A stretch of DNA of 16,040 nucleotides from an uncultured Clostridia bacterium (GCA_945622055.1 CALZBV010000031.1:1-16040), one strand, 5' to 3'. Positions 1-6,832 are shown, counted from the stretch's first letter. The notes: generated from the sequence alone by a model not told the origin. A program made the numbers and translations.

Positions 1-227
1 TCTGAGTTCTTATAAAGCTCCTCCTCGCCGATAAATACTTTACCACCGGTAGGGCGGTCCAGACCGCCGCACAGATTAAGAAGTGTACTCTTTCCGGACC
101 CGCTGGCTCCCACCACTGCCGCAAACTCTCCCTTTTCCACGGAAAAGCTGCAATCCCGCAACGCTCTGACATCCACATCTCCCTGATGATATACTCTCGA
201 CAATCCTTCTGTTCTTAAAATAGACAT
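1..227 (-). CDS. ABC transporter ATP-binding protein (5' part only; LolD/MacB-like)
   Basis: The gene starts at the ATG at 227 and runs off the left edge, so only about 75 N-terminal residues are visible. They begin MSILRTEGLSRVYHQGDVDV and contain a perfect Walker A motif, GASGSGKST, followed by LLNLCGGLDRPTGGKVFI. This is the arrangement found in LolD/MacB/FtsE-like ATPases that work with FtsX-type permeases. The start is supported by a GGAAGGAAA ribosome site just upstream. It lies 16 bp after the stop of the FtsX-like permease, so the two are almost certainly co-transcribed and form one transporter, with this subunit powering it from the cytoplasm. Walker B, the signature motif and the H-loop lie outside the window and cannot be checked. 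The substrate is unknown. Confidence 0.93.
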   Translation of the reverse strand, partial: MSILRTEGLSRVYHQGDVDVRALRDCSFSVEKGEFAAVVGASGSGKSTLLNLCGGLDRPTGGKVFIGEEELYKNS

Positions 228-243
228 ATATTTCCTTCCCTTC

Positions 244-2196
244 TTATACTTTCTGTTCCAATTCACGTAAAACCTGCTTCGAAGCATACATGGTAGCTCC
301 CATGGTAACACCGAATACAATTACAACCAGAATCAGTACCTCTACCACCGGATGCTGCTTAAGCCCATCCTCTAACCAGTGTCCGTCAAACTGCGATGCA
401 CGCCAGTAATATATTCCATAGCTGACGATCCCGTTTATCAATGCAATCAAAAAAGAACTACGTAACGCCTGAAACAGCATCACCTGGCGAATCATAGGTA
501 AGGAAGCTCCCATCGCATAAAACCTTCGAAATTCCTCGACCTTTTCCAGATAATAAAAGGAATAATAACAGAACAGAAATACTACCGCTGTCAGTAGCTG
601 TATGGTTACGTCCGAAATCCATGCAAGCCTTATGTCATGATTCAACTCATCCCGCGAAATTCCTATGTACTGTTTATCTTCTGCCAGTCTTGCCTCCGGT
701 ACCGCTTCTTCCACCGACTTTGCCACTGTTTCATACGCATCCAGCAAAACCACAGCAACCTCCCGTAACGATTCCTCCGGTTCTTCTTCCATCGTCTCTA
801 CCTTAAGTCCCTGCAGTTCGCAAAGTAATTCCAGTTCCTCTTTTGAAAAACTCTCTACCTCTTTTCTTACCGTATAGGTAATCTCCTTTGCATCACTCCT
901 ACCGTCCTGCATGTAGGCATCTTGAAGTAGAAAAATTTCCGAGACCAGGTAAAATGCAAACAACGAAATAAGTATAATCCCTACCTGACGTCCTCTCAGA
1001 CGTTTCCCCTCCAAACCGGAGTACCACCAAAGAGGATGCTTTACCGAAAGAACCTTCGGTTTCTTCAAACAAACCAGATTCTCCCCCTTGCTTACCGTCT
1101 CCTCCAGTAATGTAACCGGAGTTTCCTTTAACAGATGATAAAGCACCGGAATCTGCATCAGAACCAATGCTACCAGTACCCCTACCGAAATCCAAAGTAT
1201 GCATTGCCAACTGACACCATCTATCGCAGCCGTATTGGTGGTGGTCAAAAGATTTTCCACTGCTTCCAGCAGTACCACAAACAAAAAGCCGAGCACCGTA
1301 CCGATTCCGCCGGAACACAACATCCTTACAGTCAACATGAACGCAATCTGATATTTCTTTGCCCCTAAGGTCCGGTAAACACCTATGATTTTCTTGTCAT
1401 CCTGTATAATCAGGTAAATGACCGCCGTAAGACAAACACCGAATAAAACAACCACACGCATCGCCATGGAAAGAACCCAGCCTAAATCATATTCCCTATG
1501 AAACACCTCCGGGCTGGAATCCATGGCATAGGTTCCATACCTCTCGTACATCTGATATAAGACATTTCCCTGATCAAAATCTCCGTAAATGTTTTGTACA
1601 AAAGCATCATAGCGCCGTTCCTCGTCAGCCAGGCCACCGGTCAAGTTAATAAAATCCTCTTCATACAAAAAGGCATATTCGCCTGTAAATAAATAAATGC
1701 CCTTTACCACTCCGGATACCACAGCATCCACCTGCTTTTCTTCTTCTCCCACCTTTACCGTTATCCGAATTGTTTCTCCCGGCTCCGGTTGACGCTTCCC
1801 GATTACTGCTGCATCCGTCAGCACAACCTCCCCCGGTCCCGGTGGTTCTCCGTATAAATAGTTGAGTTTCCAGGTATCCGGCACGCGGGAGGATACCACA
1901 AGCTCTACACCCACAGGTCCCGACAGCACTTCCGCCACTTCCACCGGCTGCACTAACGTTATCTCCTCATGTTCCTCTAAAAAGGTAATGCCCTCTGGCG
2001 GGCACTTACAGATTTTCGCTGAAAATCCGTAGTTTTCACTTCGCGAATCATTTACAAGACTCCGTTCATTCGCATCCGATCTCATCACTTCACTGGCTAA
2101 TATCGCCACAAAAGCTGCGATTCCAAGAATCAAAAACAACTGTTTTTTTATGTTATTGGTAAAGGTCCTCTTTATATATAAATGAATGTAATTCAT
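244..2196 (-). CDS. FtsX-like (MacB-type) ABC transporter permease, 650 aa
   Basis: This is a membrane protein with about eight predicted helices: one near residues 19-37, three at about 245-264, 293-312 and 333-355, one at 405-425, and three at about 530-550, 580-600 and 616-638. Two FtsX-type cytoplasmic signatures are visible, RTLGAKKYQIAF near 275 and RFYAMGASLPMIRQV near 558, so the protein carries both halves of a duplicated FtsX unit. Large extracytoplasmic domains lie at about 38-240 and 427-525. Such permeases usually do not carry solutes through the bilayer; they move or sense peptides, lipoproteins or envelope substrates (family knowledge). The start is supported by GGGAGAG overlapping the stop of the upstream gene, 12 bp away. 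The ATPase gene follows after 16 bp. It resembles permeases next to secreted peptides or bacteriocins, but no substrate can be assigned. Confidence 0.9.
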   Translation of the reverse strand: MNYIHLYIKRTFTNNIKKQLFLILGIAAFVAILASEVMRSDANERSLVNDSRSENYGFSAKICKCPPEGITFLEEHEEITLVQPVEVAEVLSGPVGVELVVSSRVPDTWKLNYLYGEPPGPGEVVLTDAAVIGKRQPEPGETIRITVKVGEEEKQVDAVVSGVVKGIYLFTGEYAFLYEEDFINLTGGLADEERRYDAFVQNIYGDFDQGNVLYQMYERYGTYAMDSSPEVFHREYDLGWVLSMAMRVVVLFGVCLTAVIYLIIQDDKKIIGVYRTLGAKKYQIAFMLTVRMLCSGGIGTVLGFLFVVLLEAVENLLTTTNTAAIDGVSWQCILWISVGVLVALVLMQIPVLYHLLKETPVTLLEETVSKGENLVCLKKPKVLSVKHPLWWYSGLEGKRLRGRQVGIILISLFAFYLVSEIFLLQDAYMQDGRSDAKEITYTVRKEVESFSKEELELLCELQGLKVETMEEEPEESLREVAVVLLDAYETVAKSVEEAVPEARLAEDKQYIGISRDELNHDIRLAWISDVTIQLLTAVVFLFCYYSFYYLEKVEEFRRFYAMGASLPMIRQVMLFQALRSSFLIALINGIVSYGIYYWRASQFDGHWLEDGLKQHPVVEVLILVVIVFGVTMGATMYASKQVLRELEQKV

Positions 2197-2208
2197 CTTT
2201 TTCTCTCC

Positions 2209-2766
2209 CTATTCATGCTCATGGCCATGTTCGTCATGATGATGTTCCTCTTCCTCACGAAGCTGTTCTATAATAGAATCCACATCCCCATTGAAAAAGC
2301 AGGAATGAGTCACTTTATCCTCGCTTACTTTCCACCAGATTCCTAAGTAACGCTCCACCTCCTGTTTTCCTTCTATATGAACCCGCTCCGTCGGCAATAC
2401 CCCGTCTTCATAACTCAATTCATATAAAATGGTATACGGAATTGCTCCTTCCGCATCACGCTTTCCAAGCTCTACATAAAAAAGCTCACACCTTCCCTTA
2501 TGATTACGTATATTTTGCCGTGTCCGTACCGCTTCATTCTCCTGTAATCCGGAATAATATTCCCTTGTCACATACTTTTTTCTCCGTTCCACCACAGCTT
2601 CATTGTTTTCATATGTAAATCCATATTGTAAAGAAAGGTTCCTCTTTACAACAAAATAAGGAATCCGGCTACAACCATACCAAACTGCCAGAATCACTGC
2701 CACAATGATTACTCCACGAAAAAGCTTCCTTATTCCTTCATTTCCTTTCCGTTCCACCCGCTCCAT
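2209..2766 (-). CDS. Membrane-anchored protein with extracytoplasmic His-rich C-terminal tail, 185 aa
   Basis: I do not recognise a named family. The N-terminus (MERVERKGNEGIRKLFRG) is basic and is followed by one hydrophobic segment at about residues 16-37, so by the positive-inside rule the rest should face outside. The body (about 45-165) is mixed alpha/beta in character with Cys at 93 and 156. The tail is EEEEHHHDEHGHEHE, with six histidines in the last eleven residues, a likely Zn/Ni/Cu-binding stretch. Cys32 lies at the end of the helix, but VWYGC is not a convincing lipobox. The start at 2766 has AAGGAG seven bases upstream. The gene sits between the secreted Cys/His protein gene and the FtsX permease gene, whose ribosome site overlaps this stop codon. 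It may be an accessory, metal-sensing or immunity-type partner of the transporter; that role is inference. Confidence 0.8.
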   Translation of the reverse strand: MERVERKGNEGIRKLFRGVIIVAVILAVWYGCSRIPYFVVKRNLSLQYGFTYENNEAVVERRKKYVTREYYSGLQENEAVRTRQNIRNHKGRCELFYVELGKRDAEGAIPYTILYELSYEDGVLPTERVHIEGKQEVERYLGIWWKVSEDKVTHSCFFNGDVDSIIEQLREEEEHHHDEHGHEHE

Positions 2767-2782
2767 CGTTTTCTCCTTCTCA

Positions 2783-2812
2783 TTTCGCGGGGAGCAAAAG
2801 CTCCCCGCGAAA
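2783..2812 (-). other. Strong intercistronic hairpin without U-tract
   Basis: A perfect 13-bp GC-rich stem (TTTCGCGGGGAGC with its complement) encloses a 4-nt loop. It lies between the stop of the secreted-protein gene at 2821 and the next start at 2766. On the minus strand the T-run comes before the stem and AAATGAG follows it, so it is not a classical rho-independent terminator on either strand. It could protect the 3' end of a processed upstream message or act as a partial terminator, giving more of the secreted protein than of the membrane proteins. Confidence 0.7.
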
Positions 2813-2820
2813 AAATTTCA

Positions 2821-3219
2821 TTATCTCAGATAAGTAACATAGCTTCCCGCTCCATTGCACCAGCTCTCATCGTAGTTACCGCAGCTACCGTGACGAATCG
2901 CGTGTCCGTGTAAAACTCCCGGATTACCCAAATCCAATCCGCATAAATCACACAGTTCAACACAGCCAAACATATCCTGATATGTTGTACAAGTCTTTCT
3001 GTTCCAGAACCAGCCATATTCATGATTATACGATTTCGTCTTCTTATACTCTCCATTGCACTTATACACATAATTGTGATAACCGTTTGCCGTATTTGCC
3101 GGACATCCTTTATTCGGTGTGGTTACTGCCATTGCCGAAGCCGGAGCTGTCATCATTACCGTTGCAGCCAGTGCCATTGCCACTGTTGAAAATTTTTTAC
3201 CTAACGTTCCTTTTTTCAT
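2821..3219 (-). CDS. Secreted small Cys/His-rich protein, 132 aa
   Basis: Residues 1-31 form a clear Sec signal peptide: basic MKKGTLGKKF, a hydrophobic Ala/Val/Met core, and likely cleavage after PASA (29) or AMA (31). The mature part of about 100 residues has eight cysteines, including a closely spaced CVELCDLCG cluster, with further cysteines in KGCP, YKCN, KTCT, GSCG and SWCN. It also has several histidines (GYHNY, YNHEY, VLHGHAIRHG). This could give four disulfides or a metal-binding extracellular fold. I recognise no family. The start has a GGAG ribosome site. It is the first gene of the operon with the His-tail protein and the FtsX/ATPase pair, so it may be a substrate, bacteriocin-like product or metal-binding partner of that transporter. 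The function is unknown. Confidence 0.85.
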   Translation of the reverse strand: MKKGTLGKKFSTVAMALAATVMMTAPASAMAVTTPNKGCPANTANGYHNYVYKCNGEYKKTKSYNHEYGWFWNRKTCTTYQDMFGCVELCDLCGLDLGNPGVLHGHAIRHGSCGNYDESWCNGAGSYVTYLR

Positions 3220-3251
3220 TTCGTTATCTCCTTCATTTCTAAAAATTATGC

Positions 3252-3280
3252 TTTACAACATCCGAAAGAAGCAGTATACT
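3252..3280 (+). promoter_or_regulatory. Candidate sigma-A promoter for a divergent plus-strand RNA
   Basis: TTTACA (3252-3257), a 17-bp spacer and TATACT (3275-3280) read on the plus strand; each box has one mismatch to consensus. Transcription would start near 3287 and run away from the minus-strand operon. No plausible ORF follows, but an intrinsic terminator lies about 30-70 bp downstream on the same strand. Confidence 0.5.
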
Positions 3281-3286
3281 ATGCTC

Positions 3287-3357
3287 GAGCACTCCTTTGC
3301 GGGTGTTTGTGTCGGCTTCCGGTCTCCCCTGCGCATGGTGTGACCGGAAGTTTTTTA
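3287..3357 (+). ncRNA. Candidate small RNA (about 70 nt), unidentified
   Basis: The stretch lies between a plus-strand promoter-like element (3252-3280) and a plus-strand rho-independent terminator (stem 3316-3324/3342-3350 plus six Ts). Between them is a second small hairpin, CACTC-CTTTGC-GGGTG (3289-3304). No Rfam family is recognised by eye. The region is also the complement of part of the likely 5' leader of the secreted-protein operon, so it could act on that leader as an antisense RNA. Alternatively the structures may belong to the minus-strand leader and the promoter match be chance. Confidence 0.35.
3316..3357 (+). terminator. Rho-independent terminator, plus strand
   Basis: CTTCCGGTC (3316-3324) pairs perfectly with GACCGGAAG (3342-3350) across a 17-nt loop and is followed at once by TTTTTT (3351-3356). 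The minus strand has no T-run after the stem, so it is plus-specific. No plus-strand protein gene precedes it, which is the main hint for a small RNA here. Confidence 0.65.
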
Positions 3358-3366
3358 TATATCACA

Positions 3367-3399
3367 AACAGCCAATTTGCATCATGCAAACCGGCTGTT
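3367..3399. other. Interrupted inverted repeat in leader region
   Basis: AACAGCC (3367-3373) pairs with GGCTGTT (3393-3399), and TTTGCA (3376-3381) with TGCAAA (3385-3390), around a 3-nt loop and a 2x2 internal loop. Neither side has an adjacent T-run, so it is more likely an operator or leader structure than a terminator. The loop on the minus strand is exactly TGA, the stop codon of a possible 18-codon ORF (3438-3382). Confidence 0.45.
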
Positions 3400-3502
3400 G
3401 AAATATATCATTTTTGCCCCAATAATCATTCTAACCATCTTCAATTATCCCCTTACAGCTTCACCCCCTTTTTCATTTTAGCAAGACGAAGTGTGTATTT
3501 CA

Positions 3503-3544
3503 ATCATAACTCCTTAAGCGGTCACTTAACTTGTTAAACGGTCA
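3503..3544 (-). promoter_or_regulatory. Candidate regulated promoter with tandem 11-bp direct repeats
   Basis: TTAAGCGGTCA (3514-3524) and TTAAACGGTCA (3534-3544) are direct repeats with starts exactly 20 bp apart, about two helical turns. On the minus strand they lie immediately upstream of TATGAT (3508-3503), a good -10 box with no good -35 at 17 bp. This is the layout of a promoter that depends on a dimeric activator or response regulator. Transcription would begin near 3496 and give a leader of about 280 nt before the secreted-protein gene. No regulator gene is in the window. Confidence 0.4.
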
Positions 3545-3627
3545 GATTTATGCTTCATGACTGCCCGTTTCAAATCATACCCTATACACCTTTCCCGGCT
3601 TTCTTTCTCTGTCTGACTATTTTATCT

Positions 3628-3669
3628 AAAAAAAAGAAAGACCTTTGAGGTAAATTTCAAAAGTCTTTC
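3628..3669 (-). terminator. Rho-independent terminator after the tyrS/NUDIX unit
   Basis: On the minus strand GAAAGACTTTTGA pairs over 13 bp (one G-U) with TCAAAGGTCTTTC around an 8-nt loop and is followed by eight Ts. It lies about 95 bp after the NUDIX stop and should end the tyrS operon. A weaker 6-bp hairpin (AGCCTG, loop, CAGGCT at 3740-3754) directly after the NUDIX stop may assist. Confidence 0.85.
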
Positions 3670-3762
3670 CGGTTAAAGTTTTAATTCTATAAACTGCCAG
3701 ACATCTACCATCAGGAGACATGCAAAAACGTGAAAAGGTAGCCTGTTTCAGGCTTCTTTTGT

Positions 3763-4245
3763 TCACTCATTTCCCTGAACCTCAATCAATTCCTCACCAT
3801 GATAACATAGCTTTAACGAAAAAAATTCCTGCTTTTTCTGCAATAAATCAAAGAAAATCAAATCACCCTTCCAGAGCTTCAGGGAAGGTATTTCCGTTTT
3901 CTTCACCCATACCAGCTCGCCTTCATCGCACTCCGGAAGCTCTTCCACAGAAGTTCTTGCAGTGAACAGACACATATATTCCCAGTCGTCCCAGACCTCC
4001 TCTTTTGTTTCCGGCTTACGATAACAGAACGTTATCAAACCTCGAAAGCGAAGGTCGGAAAGCTCCAGCCCTGCCTCCTCCATTGCCTCTCTTTTGATGC
4101 ACTCCTCCGGACTTTCTCCGGCCTCCACATGACCGCCGATTCCAATCCATTTATCTTTACTCAGATCATTTTCCTTTTTCGTGCGGTGCATCATCAGATA
4201 TGCATCCTCACGCTCTACATAACAAAGAGTTGTAACCGAAGCCAT
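3763..4245 (-). CDS. NUDIX hydrolase, MutX/8-oxo-dGTP diphosphatase-like, 160 aa
   Basis: The protein has a complete Nudix box from about residue 38: G-HVEAG-E-(x7)-RE-AM-EE-AGL, matching GX5EX7REUXEEXGU. The N-terminal ASVTTLCYVEREDAYLMMHR and the flanking KWIGIGGH are typical of the MutX-type 8-oxo-dGTP diphosphatases of Firmicutes, which hydrolyse oxidised nucleotides to keep them out of DNA. The substrate is inferred from this likeness; other NUDIX activities remain possible. I chose the ATG at 4245 because GAGGGAAAGG precedes it and family homology begins there. The upstream in-frame ATG at 4290 would overlap the previous gene by 19 bp and add a non-conserved extension. The gene follows the zinc-ribbon membrane protein by 26 bp and precedes the operon terminator, so it is probably the last gene of the tyrS unit. 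Confidence 0.9.
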   Translation of the reverse strand: MASVTTLCYVEREDAYLMMHRTKKENDLSKDKWIGIGGHVEAGESPEECIKREAMEEAGLELSDLRFRGLITFCYRKPETKEEVWDDWEYMCLFTARTSVEELPECDEGELVWVKKTEIPSLKLWKGDLIFFDLLQKKQEFFSLKLCYHGEELIEVQGNE

Positions 4246-4271
4246 TTCCTTTCCCTCAATCTCACACGATT

Positions 4272-5219
4272 TTACAGCTTTGTCCCACACTTATCACAGA
4301 AATTCGCGTCCATCGTAAACTTTGCACCGCAGTTCGAACAGAATTTAAATACCTGCTGTGCCGGTACCTCTTCCGCTGCCGGCTCTGCCACCGGTACTGT
4401 TTCTTCAACTGACTCTGTTTCCGTTACCTCTTCCGCTGCCGGTGCTACGTCCTGTGCTGTCATAACAACCTCTTCTGCCACCGGTGACACCTCTTCTGCC
4501 ACAACCGTAGAAGCTTCCGGTGCTGCTTCCGGCTCTGCCATAGCTTCTGGTGCTGCTTCCGGCTCTGCAGTAATTACAGGTGCTTTCTGTACGTCAGGCT
4601 CAACAGACGCTGCCGGTGTCACAGGTACAATTGAAGCAACAGGCGCTGCCGGTGTCACAGGTACGATTGGAGCAACAGGTGCTACAGGCGTTGCCGGTAC
4701 CACAGGCGCTACCGGAACTGCCGGTGCTACAGGAGTAACAGGCACTACAGGGGTCGCCGGCCGAACCATGTTTTTCTTACCCTTTTCCGTTTCACGGTTC
4801 ATTTTGGCAAGCTCAGAATTAATATCAATGACATTCTGAACAAGTAAAATCCCAAGAAGAATCAATTCATAGGAAAAGCGAAGTGTTATCGTACCTGCCG
4901 TCATCATAAGCAGAGAAGGCAACCAGGCATTTTTAAAATCATATACCATGAGCACGATTCCAAAACAGAAAATTCCAACGGTTGCAACTACATAAATAAA
5001 TTTTAACAATGCCACAATGTAAATCTTTTTGAAATGGAAAAAATTATGGAGCATCTGGAAGAACCCGTTTGTTCTTCCATCCTTACGCTTTGGCATTACG
5101 AAAACATATAACAGTAATGTAAGAAATATGGTTGCACCCGCACCAATGCCAAGCATCAATAAATTCTTTGAATCTATCAGGTTTTCAAAAATCCCGGTCA
5201 ATTGGTCAAAACTATACAT
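4272..5219 (-). CDS. DUF4282-like membrane protein with Pro/Ala/Val-rich linker and C-terminal zinc ribbon, 315 aa
   Basis: Three hydrophobic segments (about residues 20-42, 66-92 and 98-130) end in RFSYELILLGILLVQNVIDI, which resembles the Arg-Glu helix ending of DUF4282 proteins. A low-complexity linker follows: at 153-206 it is built from PVAP/PVTP-type units, and at 219-288 it becomes acidic with a repeated AEPEAAPEA. The last 25 residues form a zinc ribbon, CSNCG at 294-298 and CDKCG at 308-312. A cytoplasmic ribbon tethered by a long flexible arm suggests a protein or nucleic-acid contact module, but no function is known. The start has GGAGG. The gene lies 43 bp after tyrS with no terminator seen between, so it is probably in the same T-box-controlled transcript. 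The linker DNA is repetitive and may vary in length between strains. Confidence 0.8.
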   Translation of the reverse strand: MYSFDQLTGIFENLIDSKNLLMLGIGAGATIFLTLLLYVFVMPKRKDGRTNGFFQMLHNFFHFKKIYIVALLKFIYVVATVGIFCFGIVLMVYDFKNAWLPSLLMMTAGTITLRFSYELILLGILLVQNVIDINSELAKMNRETEKGKKNMVRPATPVVPVTPVAPAVPVAPVVPATPVAPVAPIVPVTPAAPVASIVPVTPAASVEPDVQKAPVITAEPEAAPEAMAEPEAAPEASTVVAEEVSPVAEEVVMTAQDVAPAAEEVTETESVEETVPVAEPAAEEVPAQQVFKFCSNCGAKFTMDANFCDKCGTKL

Positions 5220-5262
5220 AGTATCCCTCCTCAGACGTAATATTTACCGGCAGCATGTTTGA

Positions 5263-6486
5263 CTATTTTACAACTACCTTCTTGTAATTCTTCTTACCGC
5301 GGCGAACCACAAGTCCGTCACCGAACTCCGCCGGAGTGTACTCCTTCTTGATATCCGAAATCTTTTCATCATTTACGGTAACACCGCCCTGCTCTACGTT
5401 ACGTCTTGCCTCAGAACGTGTCTGACAAAGACCGGCCTTTACCACAAGCCCTACAATGTCAAGTCTGCCATCGGTAAAATCCTCTGCCGTAAGCTCCGCA
5501 GTCGGCATATTTTCAAGGCTTCCTGCACCGGAGAACAAGGCTCTGGCACTCTCTCTTGCCTTTGTGGCCTCTTCCTCTCCGTGTACCAGCTTCGTAAGCT
5601 CAAATGCAAGAATCTCCTTCGCGGTATTTAACTGGCTGCCTTCCCAGGCTTCCATTGCAAGGATTTCCTCCAGAGGAAGGAAGGTTAACATCTTAAGACA
5701 TTTAATAACATCCGCATCCGCAACATTTCTCCAGTACTGGAAAAATTCGAACGGAGAGGTCTTTTCCGCATCAAGCCAGACCGCACCCTTCTGTGTTTTA
5801 CCCATCTTTTTCCCTTCGGAATTCAGAAGAAGTGTGATTGTCATTGCGTAAGCATCCTTACCGAGCTTACGACGAATCAGTTCGGTACCACCCAGCATAT
5901 TGGACCACTGGTCGTCACCACCGAACTGCATGTTACAACCGTACTTCTGGAACAGGGTGAAGAAGTCAAAGCTCTGCATAATCATGTAATTGAATTCAAG
6001 GAAGCTGAGTCCCTTCTCCATACGCTGCTTGTAGCACTCCGCAGTTAACATACGGTTCACGGAAAAATGCGGTCCTACCTCACGAAGTACATCAACATAG
6101 TTTAAATCTAAAAGCCAGTCTGCATTGTTGACGAGAAGTGCCTTTCCTTCGGAAAAATCAATGAAGCGGCTCATCTGCTTCTTAAAGCACTCAACGTTGT
6201 GTGCGATGGTTTCCTTCGTCATCATCTGACGCATATCGGTTCTTCCGCTCGGGTCACCAATCATTGCCGTACCGCCACCAATCAGCGCAATCGGCTTGTT
6301 TCCTGCCATCTGCAGACGCTTCATTAAGCAAAGTGCCATGAAATGTCCCACATGAAGGCTGTCTGCGGTCGGGTCAAAACCAATGTAAAAGGTTGCCTTT
6401 CCGTTGTTTATCAGTTCCTTAATCTCCTCTTCGTCTGTCAGCTGTGCCAACAGTCCTCTTGCCTGCAATTCATCAAATACTGTCAT
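5263..6486 (-). CDS. tyrS: Tyrosyl-tRNA synthetase
   Basis: This class I synthetase charges tRNA-Tyr with tyrosine in the cytoplasm. The HIGH-type motif is HVGH at residues 45-48 within GFDPTADSLHVGHF, and the KMSKS-type loop is KMGKT at 227-231. The tyrosine-site stretch QFGGDDQW is at 187-194. A C-terminal S4-like RNA-binding domain (about 340-385, QTRSEARRNVEQGGVTVND) contacts the tRNA. The length of 407 residues is normal for bacterial TyrRS. The start has GGAG eight bases upstream. Expression is clearly controlled by the upstream T-box leader with a UAC specifier and a perfect sigma-A promoter, so uncharged tRNA-Tyr should raise transcription. The membrane zinc-ribbon and NUDIX genes follow closely and probably share this control. 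Confidence 0.97.
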   Translation of the reverse strand: MTVFDELQARGLLAQLTDEEEIKELINNGKATFYIGFDPTADSLHVGHFMALCLMKRLQMAGNKPIALIGGGTAMIGDPSGRTDMRQMMTKETIAHNVECFKKQMSRFIDFSEGKALLVNNADWLLDLNYVDVLREVGPHFSVNRMLTAECYKQRMEKGLSFLEFNYMIMQSFDFFTLFQKYGCNMQFGGDDQWSNMLGGTELIRRKLGKDAYAMTITLLLNSEGKKMGKTQKGAVWLDAEKTSPFEFFQYWRNVADADVIKCLKMLTFLPLEEILAMEAWEGSQLNTAKEILAFELTKLVHGEEEATKARESARALFSGAGSLENMPTAELTAEDFTDGRLDIVGLVVKAGLCQTRSEARRNVEQGGVTVNDEKISDIKKEYTPAEFGDGLVVRRGKKNYKKVVVK

Positions 6487-6535
6487 TTTTTTCTCCTTTC
6501 TTTTCAGAACAAATATTACATCATTTTATAAAGTG

Positions 6536-6571
6536 AAAAAAACCCCGTCCTTTTGTTAAAAGGACGAGGTT
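6536..6571 (-). terminator. T-box intrinsic terminator
   Basis: AACCTCGTCCTTTT pairs over 14 bp (one G-U) with AAAAGGACGGGGTT across a 3-nt loop, then a T-run follows on the minus strand. It shares the segment 6558-6571 with the antiterminator, so only one of the two can form. Confidence 0.93.
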
Positions 6572-6826
6572 ATCACTCGTGTTACCACCTTTTATTTGCA
6601 TACGATTCACACCGCATGCCTCACCAAGTACTAAAGACAACTGCCTCGCATACTCTCGCACGATAACGTGTGCCGGGAAAATCCCACCTCCGTCGCAGCC
6701 TACTATCCGAAGAATTTGGTGCGAAGCTCCAAGACGTATTCATCAAAGCTTTCCCTTGCGCCTCTCATCTGCCGGCTGCTTTCTGTAAGTTTCCACTCTG
6801 ACTACTTGTTCTTTTCATAGCCTTAT
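6536..6826 (-). promoter_or_regulatory. tRNA-Tyr T-box riboswitch leader of tyrS
   Basis: The leader between the promoter and tyrS has the T-box hallmarks. The conserved T-box sequence AGGTGGTAACACGAG lies at 6590-6576; its UGGU would pair with the ACCA end of uncharged tRNA-Tyr (discriminator A). A UAC tyrosine specifier lies in GATGAATACGTC (codon at 6738-6736). The antiterminator can form from AAAAGG/CCTTTT and ACGAG/CTCGT with the 7-nt T-box bulge (6558-6593). It excludes the terminator, a 14-bp stem at 6541-6554/6558-6571 with 7 Ts at 6542-6536. Readthrough is expected when tRNA-Tyr is uncharged. Confidence 0.95.
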
Positions 6827-6832
6827 GGTTGC

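Noticed and set aside
3270..3350. Partial likeness of the minus strand (GGTCACACC...GCGCAGGGGAGACC...CGCAAAGG) to a c-di-GMP-I (GEMM) riboswitch
   Set aside because: The tetraloop/receptor parts, the CCTCCGGCCTAA-like segment and the closing strand are not present in order. The stem is better explained as a plus-strand terminator.
3480..3512. Micro-ORF after AAGGAGTTATG on the minus strand (nine codons)
   Set aside because: The SD-to-ATG gap is only 2 nt, too short for initiation, and the ATG lies inside the likely -10 box.
4129..4839. Plus-strand frame with collagen-like Gly-X-Thr repeats (GATGVAGTTGATG and similar)
   Set aside because: It is the antisense reading of the PVAP/PVTP linker of the minus-strand gene (Pro codons give Gly on the other strand). 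The minus gene has membrane helices, a zinc ribbon and a good ribosome site, and the plus frame has none of these.
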